Origin: a virus
Virus record (IMG/VR): IMGVR_UViG_3300042905_003510
Span: 1 to 25,688 of that record
Reading direction: 5' to 3' (one strand)
Length of the DNA: 25,688 nucleotides
Shown here: in pieces, positions 13,182-21,189 of the stretch
Layout: every line of letters begins with the position of its first letter
Numbering within the stretch: the stretch's first letter is position 1
Program-made: the position numbers and the translations under genes
The notes under the pieces: model-generated
What the model was told of the DNA's origin: nothing
Databases searched by the model: none
The model's input: the letters and a program-made list of their open reading frames with translations, nothing else

Positions 13182-14432
13182 ATGAAACTACAATCAGCTC
13201 ACATCAAGAACTACAAGAACATCAGCGAAGCGGTTATCCGCGTAGATGGTAAGTCGTTCATTGTTACCGCGCCCAATGGTGCCGGTAAGACATCAACTAT
13301 TCAAGCCTTCCTTTCCACCCTCTCCGGCCAAGGGCATCCCACAGAGATAATCAAGAAAGGGGAATCTCTGGCCGAGGTAATCGTGGAAGTGGTAGATGCA
13401 GACGATACCTACAAGGTACGTGCCCTATGGTCGAACAACACCGGAAAGGTTGAAGGTAACATCACCGTACACAACTCACAAGGCCAGAAGCTAGGTATAA
13501 AAGCGTTTCGGCAGATGCTTGGCACTATCTCCTTTGACGTGGTAGAAAACTTCCTTAGACGCAAGAAAAACGAGCAAATTGAGTTACTTAAAACACTCTC
13601 CGGTAAGAAGCGTGAGCTTGATATGTTAGACGTAGAGCGCAAGAGGGTGTACGAAGAACGTACTGAGGTTAATCGCCAGGTTGTTACCTATGAGGGTAAG
13701 CTCAAAGGTCAGGAGTTGGGGGAGATGCTTTCGCCGATTGATACCTCTGCAATCTATGATAAGATGAATGGCTTGTCGGAAGAGATTGAGTTATACTCTA
13801 AGGCAGAACGTGGAGTGCAGGAACGGATTGATAAGATGAATGATAATGCTTCGGCGATTGAGGGTTACCGGAAAAAGATTGAGCAGCTTGAAGCGGAAAA
13901 CATATCCCTTGCCAAAGAAATCGAAAAAGGCAAAGCGTGGTTGAAAGGTAGGGAGAAGCCTGCCCTAGACCAATACTCCGAGCAGCTTAAAAACGCCGAA
14001 GAGCATAACGCAAAGTACCGCACACAACAAGCCCTTATCGAAGAGCATAAAGCCCTACAATCCCTCAAAAAGAATAGCAAGGCGCTCACCGAGAAGCTCC
14101 AAGACATAGACAGGGAAAAGGCAGAGATACTCTCTAACTCCCAGTTACCGGTAGAAGGCTTATCGTTTGACGATGATGGTGTGTACCTAGACGGCCTACC
14201 ATTTGAGGAAGGGCAGATAAACACCGCGAAGATATACGAGGTAGGCTTCCATATCTTCCGCGCTTTAGGTTCAAACTTCAGGGTAATGAAACTCGACATG
14301 AACGCTATGGATAAAGATACCTTCGAGCGCATAATGGATTTGGCCGGAGACGACATTCAAATTATCTTTGAGCGTGTAGGTTGGGACGTGGAAGAGGGCG
14401 TAGAAATTAAATTCACAGAAGAACTACTATGA
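13182..14432 (+). CDS. SbcC/RecF-like ATPase with coiled coil, 416 aa
   Basis: The N-terminus is typical of the SMC/RecF/SbcC family: IKNYKNISEAVI followed by the Walker A motif APNGAGKTS (30-38). A coiled-coil region spans about 140-320. The C-terminal part has a compact motor half (LPFEEGQINTAKI, then FRVMKLDMNAMDKDTF) in place of a classic signature and Walker B; the usual D-E pair is not evident, so hydrolysis may be altered. It is much shorter than SbcC. With the nuclease at 10927 it could act as an SbcCD- or RecF-type end-processing or loading pair. Confidence 0.8.
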   Translation: MKLQSAHIKNYKNISEAVIRVDGKSFIVTAPNGAGKTSTIQAFLSTLSGQGHPTEIIKKGESLAEVIVEVVDADDTYKVRALWSNNTGKVEGNITVHNSQGQKLGIKAFRQMLGTISFDVVENFLRRKKNEQIELLKTLSGKKRELDMLDVERKRVYEERTEVNRQVVTYEGKLKGQELGEMLSPIDTSAIYDKMNGLSEEIELYSKAERGVQERIDKMNDNASAIEGYRKKIEQLEAENISLAKEIEKGKAWLKGREKPALDQYSEQLKNAEEHNAKYRTQQALIEEHKALQSLKKNSKALTEKLQDIDREKAEILSNSQLPVEGLSFDDDGVYLDGLPFEEGQINTAKIYEVGFHIFRALGSNFRVMKLDMNAMDKDTFERIMDLAGDDIQIIFERVGWDVEEGVEIKFTEELL

Positions 14433-14890
14433 TTAAGATTATAATCGAGAAGCGCACCGACTTCGCAGATGATACCTACGTTTACACTGCGATGGGCAAG
14501 GTGTCCTACTCCACCACCCCCCAAGGGCAGCACGAGTTTAACACTTTAGTAAGGGGTTGTAGCGACTGCCTGATTGTTACCTCCTGCGGATATGTTCACT
14601 TCGATGGCTATGGCACGATTGAAACGTATGGCGAGGTAGTTGTAGATACAGACAATACTTCCTTCGCTGAGGTGTATTGCCGAGGGTTAGACGTAGTGTT
14701 TGTACGTGAAGGGGGTAAGTGGTTGGCAGATGGTTCTTCCGAGGCTTCCGACATTATGTACTCCGTATTCCAAGACGCTATTGATACTATGCTAGAGAAA
14801 AAGTGGGAGATTAAAGAACTACATAAAAGGCTCGCTAATATCTTTGAATGTTACAATCAATTTGATACCTTCCTAAGAGCGAACAGATGA
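14429..14890 (+). CDS. Hypothetical protein, 153 aa
   Basis: A beta-rich protein with repeated short strands and several Gly/Tyr turns (TSCGYVHFDGYGTIETYGEV), which could form a small beta-helix or solenoid. A helical C-terminus (about 108-153) follows. The family is unrecognised. It is translationally coupled to both the ATPase and helicase genes by 4-bp overlaps, suggesting it works with them. Confidence 0.65.
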   Translation: MIKIIIEKRTDFADDTYVYTAMGKVSYSTTPQGQHEFNTLVRGCSDCLIVTSCGYVHFDGYGTIETYGEVVVDTDNTSFAEVYCRGLDVVFVREGGKWLADGSSEASDIMYSVFQDAIDTMLEKKWEIKELHKRLANIFECYNQFDTFLRANR

Positions 14891-16488
14891 TTTATTTGAA
14901 GGATAATGGAGACCTGTACTTACAGTATAGGGAGGGGGAGTATTACGCTGAGTTGTATGGCTTGCGGAGGGTGGAGATAAAGGGTAGGAACTATTGGAAG
15001 GGGAATCTTTCGGCGCTTCGCAAAGAGGCGGTAAAGAATCTCCTAGACGATAGAGGCTTAAACTGGAAATCTCCCGAAGGAATCAAAATCGCCGAACAGC
15101 TAAAGACGATGTACGCAAAACTGTACAAGTATTTCGGGAACAAGTTACACTCTATGTTTGACCTAAACGGAAGGAAGCTAAGGCACCACCAGATAGATAC
15201 TTTAATGTTTGCTTGCACCAACAAATACGCTTTAGCTGCCCTCGACCAAGGTACTGGTAAGACTATCACTACCATAATGAAAAGTAGGTACAAGAACTTA
15301 TACCCTACATTAATTGTTTGTGAAGCATCGGCGAAGGACAACTGGGTAACGAGCTTGTCTGAGCAGTGGGGGTTTAACTCCTTCGAGTTTACCGTAGTGT
15401 ACTCTCAGCGCCGGCACTTTATCCAGGCGCTAAACGAGAAGTTTATCATCATCAATTATGACTTACTACACCGGAGCGTAGATTACCTAATTTCAAAGGG
15501 CATAAAGCACATTATCCTAGATGAGTGCCAAAGGGTAAAGAGTACCAAGACGCAAAGGTACAAGGCGGTACGCAAGATTGTAAAGGCGCTTCCTGACGCA
15601 CACATCACCTTTGCATCGGGAACGCCGAACACCAACAGGGCGGATGACTTTTTCGCTTACCTTAAACTCGCAAACCACCCACTAGGAAACAACAAGTTAA
15701 AGTTTGACTTGAAGTTCTTAGAGAAGGAAGGGTTTAAGGTAAAGGGTGCTAAGAACATTCCAATACTCAGGAGGGAAATGGCAAACTTCATGGTAAGGTA
15801 TCGGTTAGAGGATTGTTGGGATATGCCCAAGAAAAACTATATCTTATACTCAGTGAAGGGTGATGGTGAGTGGTTGGAAGAATACGAAAGGGAAATAAAG
15901 CGTATTTGTGAAGAAGAAGTAAGAACTAGGCAGCAGTTAGAAAACAACATACATTCGCTTAATCGCATTATTTCTTTGGCGAAGGTGTCTATCATTAAGG
16001 AAACAATAGATAACCTAATAGAGGCTGGTAAAAAGGCGGTAGTGTTTGGTTCTTATACTGCCCCTTTGCAAGAAGTGTATAAGTTATATCCTTCGGCGGC
16101 TTATATTGATGGGAGCGTAGGAACTGAAAAGCGTGGGGATATTATTCGGCGCTTCCGCAATGACGAAAGGTGCAAGGTGTTCATCGGCAATATGCGTGCC
16201 GCAGGTACCTCAATCGAACTGCAAAACGCATCGGACGTACTCTTTTTGAATTGGGCGTTTGTGCCTACCGACTTCGCCCAAGCAGTAAGTAGGGTGTATC
16301 GCGCCGGCCAAGAAAAACCAGTGAACATATACACAATCCTGGTGAAAGATACCATTGATGAACATATCTGGAAACTTATGGGAAATAAGATGGAAGATAT
16401 TGATAAAATTATTGACGGTAAGCCATATAATATGAAAAAAGAAGATATTTTTGAATCCATTTACAAATACATACGACATGAAGATTAA
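14887..16488 (+). CDS. SNF2-type DEAD/H helicase, 533 aa
   Basis: Superfamily 2 motifs are in order: RHHQIDTLMFA (99-109), Walker A LDQGTGKTITT (119-129), motif II LDECQRVK (211-218), motif III ASGTPNTN (243-250), motif V near AAGTSIELQNASDVLF, and motif VI QAVSRVYRAGQ with the arginine finger. The AGQ ending of motif VI is typical of the SNF2/RapA group. An N-terminal domain of about 90 aa precedes the motor. It probably remodels or unwinds replication or recombination intermediates. It overlaps the next gene by 11 bp. Confidence 0.9.
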   Translation: MIYLKDNGDLYLQYREGEYYAELYGLRRVEIKGRNYWKGNLSALRKEAVKNLLDDRGLNWKSPEGIKIAEQLKTMYAKLYKYFGNKLHSMFDLNGRKLRHHQIDTLMFACTNKYALAALDQGTGKTITTIMKSRYKNLYPTLIVCEASAKDNWVTSLSEQWGFNSFEFTVVYSQRRHFIQALNEKFIIINYDLLHRSVDYLISKGIKHIILDECQRVKSTKTQRYKAVRKIVKALPDAHITFASGTPNTNRADDFFAYLKLANHPLGNNKLKFDLKFLEKEGFKVKGAKNIPILRREMANFMVRYRLEDCWDMPKKNYILYSVKGDGEWLEEYEREIKRICEEEVRTRQQLENNIHSLNRIISLAKVSIIKETIDNLIEAGKKAVVFGSYTAPLQEVYKLYPSAAYIDGSVGTEKRGDIIRRFRNDERCKVFIGNMRAAGTSIELQNASDVLFLNWAFVPTDFAQAVSRVYRAGQEKPVNIYTILVKDTIDEHIWKLMGNKMEDIDKIIDGKPYNMKKEDIFESIYKYIRHED

Positions 16489-17533
16489 CAGAACGCAACT
16501 GAAAAACGCCTTGGCGGTAGTATCGCCAGTAGCAAAAGCAAAGAGTACCGCCCCAGCAACTTCGTGGGTGAGGGTAACAGATACCTTTATGGCCTGCGCA
16601 GGGTTGGAAGCTTCGATTAAAGTAAAGATTGATGCGATTGGAGATACCTTCGCCAATGACTTTTACGTTTCATTCTTTGACCTTGAAACAATCGCAAATA
16701 AGGGAAACGCCGAAGAGATTGAACTGAATTGCGCTGACGTGCTTTACTTCAAAAGCGGTAGAGGTAAGGGGCAAGTACCTTTGCAAGATGGTAACTCTGC
16801 CCTTAGCTTCGACTATGAGCTTGCAGAACCGCTATTCTCTGAGCCGGTGAGGGACTTAGTATCTCACCTTTCCCTTGCTGGTAGGTTTGCCGGAAACGAT
16901 GACCTTCGCCCACAGATGAGCCAAGTAAATCTACAACTCAAAAAGGATAAGGTGTACTGCTATTCCACAAACGCATATAGCGTGTATTTAAGCGATGTTA
17001 AGGACATTAGCTACGAGGAAGCCACAGATGGCAAGATAGTGTCTATAACCCCTCGCTACATACCTATTATCGCAGGTATGAGTGGGTTAGTGAATGTAGG
17101 TAACCATACTAAGGCCGGTTGGCAGCAGTTCAACGATGATTCTATTTCGCTATTTGTTCGTACTGCGGATAATCCTATGCGGTTAGAAACTATTGAAAGT
17201 GTGGTTATCAAGAACTATGCTACGGAGTGTGATATTGATTTGGTAGAGTTCTTCGGCGCCGTTGAGCGTTGCCTATCTTTTTCTAATCGCGCTACCTCGT
17301 TAATCAAGATTGGTAAGGGGAAAATGGCTGCGGAAGATATTGACTTCGGTAAGAATTATGATGAGGAACTTCCCGGACTACTCGAAAGCGCCGAAGTGGG
17401 ACTAAACGGAAAGCAACTACTCCAAGCGGTAGGCATGAATGGCACCGCAAGGCTAGGGTTTGAAGCACCTAACCGAGTGGTTGGAATAACCAAAGACAAT
17501 GTTCGTTTATACTTTATGCCTGTATTGATATAA
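16478..17533 (+). CDS. Second sliding-clamp (Pol III beta)-like protein, 351 aa
   Basis: Length and layout match a full three-domain beta clamp. The N-terminus MKINRTQLKNALAVVSPVAK resembles clamp domain 1. GNDDLRPQMSQVNLQLKKDK (139-158) occupies the place of the LRPVMTGV/ATDAHR region. LVEFFGAVERCLSFSNRA (255-272) resembles the domain 3 helix, and the chain ends LYFMPVLI like the clamp C-terminus. The ATDAHR motif itself is replaced (STNAYSVYLSD), so it is divergent. ATG 16478 overlaps the helicase gene by 11 bp. It differs from the clamp-like protein at 2359, which has an extra N-terminal domain. Confidence 0.75.
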   Translation: MKINRTQLKNALAVVSPVAKAKSTAPATSWVRVTDTFMACAGLEASIKVKIDAIGDTFANDFYVSFFDLETIANKGNAEEIELNCADVLYFKSGRGKGQVPLQDGNSALSFDYELAEPLFSEPVRDLVSHLSLAGRFAGNDDLRPQMSQVNLQLKKDKVYCYSTNAYSVYLSDVKDISYEEATDGKIVSITPRYIPIIAGMSGLVNVGNHTKAGWQQFNDDSISLFVRTADNPMRLETIESVVIKNYATECDIDLVEFFGAVERCLSFSNRATSLIKIGKGKMAAEDIDFGKNYDEELPGLLESAEVGLNGKQLLQAVGMNGTARLGFEAPNRVVGITKDNVRLYFMPVLI

Positions 17534-18378
17534 TGTACTGCACAATACTCAAAGACAACTACCAACTAGAAGGAGAAGATAGGCATATTAAGTCTATCAT
17601 CTCCTACGTGAAGGGGGATATAATGAAGGAGCGTATCTTAGCAATCAAGAAAATGAAAAAGGAAGAGGCAGATAAGGCTAAGATGTTACTCCCTGCGTTC
17701 TTTCCTTCGGGCGTGTTTAGAGGTGGGAAAAAGGCTGAGAACTTAGTAAAGCATTCCGGAATCATACACTTAGACATTGATGGAAAACAAAGGGCAGAAA
17801 GGGTACTATCCTACCTTGACACAACACACGTTTTATTTCTATTCCGCTCCCCAAGGGGAGGAGTTAAGATTGGCTTTAGAGTTACTCCGCCACAAGACAA
17901 CCGACACCACAAGTGGGCGTGGGAGTGCTTGGATAAAGACTTCGCATTCGGACTTTCAGATGCCGCCGGAAAGCCAGTAAACAAGCAGTGTAATCTTTCC
18001 TACGACCCTGAGGCATACCTTAACTTAGAAGCTAAGGTATTCACCCCTCCCACTATGCCCGAAGAACGTCCTATCTACTTTAATCCTATGGAGGTGAGGG
18101 GTATAGACGATGCGCTTAGGATTGCTGAGCGGGCGGTGCAGAATACGGGTATAACCTTTCGGCCTGGCCAAAGGAACCTATACGTTTTTAAGATATGCTG
18201 TATCTTAAATAGAATGGGTGTAGAACAGAATATCGCAGACAGATTACTTGCGGGTAGGTTTGAAGGTAGAAAGTTTGACGGAAAGGAAATAAACATTACC
18301 TTGCGTGGTGTATATGAAAGGTATCGTAATGAATTTGGTTCTCGACCTATAAAATCAAGTAAAAGCGGATTGTTATGA
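17533..18378 (+). CDS. VirE-N/BT4734-type primase-like protein, 281 aa
   Basis: The N-terminal 170 aa carry the pattern of the BT4734/VirE N-terminal domain: KMLLPAFFPSGVF (50-62), HSGIIHLDID (74-83) and FRSPRGGVKIGF (104-115). The paired Asp residues in LDID may bind metal as in archaeo-eukaryotic primases. The C-terminal part (about 190-281) is helical, including GQRNLYVFKICCILNRMG. In Bacteroidota mobile elements such proteins are usually fused to or adjacent to a VirE helicase; here the partner may be the SNF2 helicase. The ATG shares one base with the previous stop (TAATG). Confidence 0.8.
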   Translation: MYCTILKDNYQLEGEDRHIKSIISYVKGDIMKERILAIKKMKKEEADKAKMLLPAFFPSGVFRGGKKAENLVKHSGIIHLDIDGKQRAERVLSYLDTTHVLFLFRSPRGGVKIGFRVTPPQDNRHHKWAWECLDKDFAFGLSDAAGKPVNKQCNLSYDPEAYLNLEAKVFTPPTMPEERPIYFNPMEVRGIDDALRIAERAVQNTGITFRPGQRNLYVFKICCILNRMGVEQNIADRLLAGRFEGRKFDGKEINITLRGVYERYRNEFGSRPIKSSKSGLL

Positions 18379-18491
18379 AACACTGCCCAATATGCTCCGG
18401 CGCTTTAATCAAGCCCGAAAGAACACCTGAGAAGGTGTATAAATGCAAAGAATGTAAAACACAAATCTTTATACTGATTGTCAAGAAGTGA
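18375..18491 (+). CDS. Zinc-ribbon peptide, 38 aa
   Basis: A short frame between the primase-like and nuclease genes encodes CPIC and CKEC pairs 18 residues apart, a minimal zinc ribbon. It overlaps the previous stop (ATGA) and the next start (GTGA), so it fits the operon exactly. Zinc ribbons next to primases are common and could bind DNA or stabilise the complex. Confidence 0.65.
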   Translation: MKHCPICSGALIKPERTPEKVYKCKECKTQIFILIVKK

Positions 18492-18943
18492 GTACCGAGA
18501 AAAATATCCATAAAGCCTTCGCCTACTACCTAAAAGCGAAATACCCAAACGTAGTATTCACTTCCGAGAGTAGTGGCGTGAGGGTAACTATGGGCCAGGC
18601 GGTAGCGTTAAAGGAAGTACGTTCAGCGCATACCCACCCCGACGTTTTTATCTCTGAGCCTAAAGGTATTTATCATGGCTTGTACATAGAGCTAAAGAAG
18701 GAATCCCCCTTAAAGAAAGACGGTACTCTTAAAATGCAAACTGAGGTTAAGCGTAGAGGGCCGTTAATCATTAAGGTAAATCACTTGGAGGAGCAGTTCA
18801 AGACTATTGAGCTTTTACGCTCTAAGGGATATTGCGCTTTCTTTTCTTCTTCCCTAGATAATGCTATGGAGATTGCGGATAGGTATATGGCGCTTAAATG
18901 TGAAGAAAAGTTAAATGGTAAATATCTTTTGGATATTACGTAA
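18488..18943 (+). CDS. VRR-NUC domain nuclease (Holliday junction resolvase-like), 151 aa
   Basis: The PD-(D/E)XK core of the VRR-NUC family is present: THPDVFISEPKGIYHGLYIE around residues 49-68 gives Asp52 and Glu68, and Lys70 completes E-L-K. VRR-NUC phage proteins are thought to resolve branched DNA. The start is a GTG at 18488, chosen because it overlaps the zinc-ribbon stop; no ATG lies nearby in frame. The 3' end contains the promoter of the next gene. Confidence 0.85.
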   Translation: MSTEKNIHKAFAYYLKAKYPNVVFTSESSGVRVTMGQAVALKEVRSAHTHPDVFISEPKGIYHGLYIELKKESPLKKDGTLKMQTEVKRRGPLIIKVNHLEEQFKTIELLRSKGYCAFFSSSLDNAMEIADRYMALKCEEKLNGKYLLDIT

Positions 18944-18959
18944 ATTGTACTTTCCTTTG
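18928..18959 (+). promoter_or_regulatory. Probable promoter upstream of transglycosylase-like gene
   Basis: TTTG at 18928-18931 and TTCCTTTG at 18952-18959 are separated by 20 bp, one base off the TAnnTTTG consensus (T instead of A at position 2). The start would be near 18966, about 12 nt before the ATG at 18978. It allows separate expression of the gene at 18978. Confidence 0.55.
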
Positions 18960-18977
18960 CATTAAATACGACAAAAG

Positions 18978-19295
18978 ATGAATATTTTAGTTTTAATTGC
19001 TGCTATCGTTATGGTAGAAAGCGGGGGTAACCCTTCGGCGCGAAATGGCGATGCGGCAGGGTGCTTACAAATCCGCCCTACAATGGTGCAACACTTCAAT
19101 AGTATTGGCATAGAGTTTACCTTAGAGGATAGATTCGATTGCGACAAGTCTAAGGAAGCCTTTGCTGAGTGGGTGAGAATCTCTGGGTATAAAAACTTTG
19201 AGGTTATTGCTCGGAAATGGAACGGCGGGCCGAAGGGACACCTTAAAGAATCAACACTTAAATACTGGGAAAAAGTAAAACAACAAATACCATGA
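18978..19295 (+). CDS. Lytic transglycosylase / lysozyme-like protein, 105 aa
   Basis: The sequence reads as a compact SLT-like domain. Hydrophobic residues IAAIVMVESGGNPSAR contain the catalytic Glu14, followed by GDAAGCLQIRPTMVQ (24-38), a typical substrate-binding loop, and KWNGGP and YW near the end. It has no separate signal peptide; the N-terminal hydrophobic stretch is part of the domain. It lies far from the minus-strand lysis genes and has its own possible promoter, so it may act during infection or as an extra endolysin. Confidence 0.75.
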   Translation: MNILVLIAAIVMVESGGNPSARNGDAAGCLQIRPTMVQHFNSIGIEFTLEDRFDCDKSKEAFAEWVRISGYKNFEVIARKWNGGPKGHLKESTLKYWEKVKQQIP

Positions 19296-19534
19296 TTCAC
19301 GCAAATCACCTTTACGAATTAGCAACCAAAAAGCCAACCGCCAAGCCAACAATTTCAATGGCTGAAATCGAAGCCGCCTGCATTGAAATGGCCAAGCTGG
19401 GCGAATTGTACTGCTACATAGACAGCCCAATTGCCGATAAAGATGTTGAAATACTTGAAGAGAAAGGCTTTGAGGTGGAAATTCTGGACAAAGCAACCTG
19501 CCGCATTGTTTGGGCAAAACGTACTAACCTTTAA
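19292..19534 (+). CDS. Hypothetical protein, 80 aa
   Basis: A small alpha/beta protein (IEAACIEMAKLGELYCYIDS, then VEILEEKGFEVEILDKATCR). The pattern of helix, strand and EKGFEVE strand looks like a small nucleic-acid or dimerisation domain, but no family is recognised. It overlaps the previous stop by 4 bp. Confidence 0.65.
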   Translation: MIHANHLYELATKKPTAKPTISMAEIEAACIEMAKLGELYCYIDSPIADKDVEILEEKGFEVEILDKATCRIVWAKRTNL

Positions 19535-19552
19535 CCATTAATACATAACACC

Positions 19553-20068
19553 ATGAAAACAATCGCAGAATGGTTCTTAGAACTACCCGAAGGAGTGAAG
19601 CAAAAGGCACTCTCCAACCTTAACCAAGAGGTCAAAGACCTCAAAGTAACCTCCCTACGTACAGCGCTTGCAAGAGGCTTTTCGTGGAAAGATGCCCCCG
19701 AAGGTTTGCTATATTGGGAATCTGTCGGCGTAAACTCCGGCGCACCCCTACCCACAACCTTTGAACCGCTAGCTTCTAGCATTTGCCAGTGGGCGCAAGA
19801 GCGGGACATAAACAATCCTGCAAAGCAACTACTAAAGGTTTTCGAGGAAGCGGGAGAGCTTAGCGCTGCCTACCTTAAAGGCAAGACCGCCGAAGAAAAA
19901 GACGCTGTGGGTGACGTTCTTGTAACCCTAATTATCTACTGTAACATTCGGGGCCTAAACATCAACGAATGCCTAAGCCTAGCGTGGAACGAAATCAAGA
20001 ACCGCAAAGGAGTAAACGTAAACGGAACATTTATCAAAGATGAAGCAGACGACACTACACCTAATTGA
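19553..20068 (+). CDS. MazG-like NTP pyrophosphohydrolase, 171 aa
   Basis: Residues about 76-163 form an all-alpha NTP-PPase domain: QWAQERDI, then QLLKVFEEAGELSAAYLKGK (92-111) with the E-x-x-E metal motif, and EKDAVGDVLVTL (115-126) supplying the second metal-binding residues. The N-terminal about 60 aa (FLELPEGVKQKALSNLN) is an extra domain, probably regulatory. MazG-like enzymes hydrolyse nucleotides such as ppGpp or damaged dNTPs and are common in phages. The start follows the AACCATTAATACATAACACC leader. Confidence 0.85.
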   Translation: MKTIAEWFLELPEGVKQKALSNLNQEVKDLKVTSLRTALARGFSWKDAPEGLLYWESVGVNSGAPLPTTFEPLASSICQWAQERDINNPAKQLLKVFEEAGELSAAYLKGKTAEEKDAVGDVLVTLIIYCNIRGLNINECLSLAWNEIKNRKGVNVNGTFIKDEADDTTPN

Positions 20069-20237
20069 AACGATTGAGGACATTCTAAGTGAATTGCGCC
20101 TACACATCGAAACCGCCGAAAATGGTAATAAGAGTAGCCAAAAGATAATGAGCAAAGCCTCCTTCCGATTGGTACGCAACGCCACCGGCATCAAGAATAT
20201 GATTAAAGAATTAAAGCCCTACGGCAAGAAAAGTTAA
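20040..20237 (+). CDS. Hypothetical basic protein, 65 aa
   Basis: A short helical protein, Lys/Arg-rich in its second half (SSQKIMSKASFRLVRNATGI, then KELKPYGKKS). It resembles small basic DNA-binding proteins in phages, but the family is unclear. It starts inside the MazG-like gene, overlapping it by 29 bp. Confidence 0.6.
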   Translation: MKQTTLHLIETIEDILSELRLHIETAENGNKSSQKIMSKASFRLVRNATGIKNMIKELKPYGKKS

Positions 20238-20255
20238 CTTTTAATACGTTTAATT

Positions 20256-20939
20256 ATGAGCAGATTCAAGCCTCGTAACACAAACCAGCACCCTTGCACT
20301 CTTTGGTTAGAGTGGGGTGGCGCTGATGGTAACTTCTACTACTACGACAAAGAGTCGAAGTCGAGAGTACCCTTTGACCTCAAACGATTTATCGTTTTGG
20401 ATTCTCTGAGTACGATTGTCGGCTATGACGAAAGCAGAAACATGGGAGTGTACTCCAACGAAGTACGCGACACTACCAAACAACAATTCATCATCCGTAA
20501 CAAGGAAGGTGTAGTTGAAAAGGGATTGTACGCAGAGATTAAAGACAAGCTACCTAAAGGCATCAAATACGCTGCCTCAGTGTATCTCGCTGTTGAGCAT
20601 AATGGTGAGGTTAAGTTAGCGAATGTTAAGCTCTCTGGCGCTGCCCTAAGCTCTTGGGTGGACTTTAAGAAAGCCGCTCGTATCTATGATGGTGCGATTG
20701 AGATTTCTGAGATTGCTTCTGGTAAGAAGGGTGCAGTAACCTACAAGTTCCCTAAGTTTTCGCTTGTGGCTACTTCCCCTAGCGAAGAGGATAGCGCAAA
20801 GGGTGTGTGGCAGTTGTTAGATGATTACTTGGAATCCTACTTTGGAGGTAGTGCTTCGGCGCCGACAAACGCTCCGGAAACAACGCCAGGTGAAGAAGAA
20901 ATCCTTGCCGATGAACCCGAAGAAGAGTTCCCATTCTAA
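20256..20939 (+). CDS. ssDNA-binding protein-like (phage SSB), 227 aa
   Basis: The N-terminal domain (about 1-190) has LKRFIVLDSLSTIVGYDESR, a pattern seen in phage ssDNA-binding proteins. The last 20 residues are very acidic and end in EEEFPF, like the C-terminal tip of SSB proteins that recruits partners. It is placed next to nucleotide-metabolism and DNA genes and ends at a terminator. The fold was judged by eye. Confidence 0.7.
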   Translation: MSRFKPRNTNQHPCTLWLEWGGADGNFYYYDKESKSRVPFDLKRFIVLDSLSTIVGYDESRNMGVYSNEVRDTTKQQFIIRNKEGVVEKGLYAEIKDKLPKGIKYAASVYLAVEHNGEVKLANVKLSGAALSSWVDFKKAARIYDGAIEISEIASGKKGAVTYKFPKFSLVATSPSEEDSAKGVWQLLDDYLESYFGGSASAPTNAPETTPGEEEILADEPEEEFPF

Positions 20940-20949
20940 ACCTAAATCC

Positions 20950-20976
20950 GCCCCGGTGTAACAGCCGGGGCTTTTA
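20950..20976 (+). terminator. Intrinsic terminator after SSB-like gene
   Basis: GCCCCGG (20950-20956), an 8-nt loop and CCGGGGC (20965-20971) are followed by TTTTAT. The stem length and the 8-nt loop match the hairpins of the left operon, with a different sequence. Confidence 0.85.
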
Positions 20977-20981
20977 TACCT

Positions 20982-21188
20982 ATGGAATTACTTATCTACG
21001 CAAAGGACGGAAAGATTAAAGCGATTAGCTTTGATGAGGCTTGGGGAGATAGCGAGAAGCTCTTGGCCGAAGGGTGGGAGCATACCCACACCATTAACCC
21101 CGCAACCTTCCTCCAATTCATTCACAACGAATGTAAAAACGATGATGCGCTATTCTACATTCAATCACTTGGATTTAAAGATTTTTGA
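20982..21188 (+). CDS. Hypothetical protein, 68 aa
   Basis: A short acidic protein with DEAWGDSEKLLAEGWEHTHT, reminiscent of small phage proteins, without a named family. It starts just after the terminator, so it must be read through or from a weak promoter. The next gene begins one base after its stop. Confidence 0.6.
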   Translation: MELLIYAKDGKIKAISFDEAWGDSEKLLAEGWEHTHTINPATFLQFIHNECKNDDALFYIQSLGFKDF

Positions 21189-21189
21189 C

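Noticed and set aside
13865-14356. 163-codon minus-strand frame
   Set aside because: Antisense to the coiled-coil part of the ATPase; Ser/Phe/Cys-rich as expected of a shadow.
16210-16656. 148-codon minus-strand frame
   Set aside because: It crosses the helicase end and the clamp start, both well supported on the plus strand.
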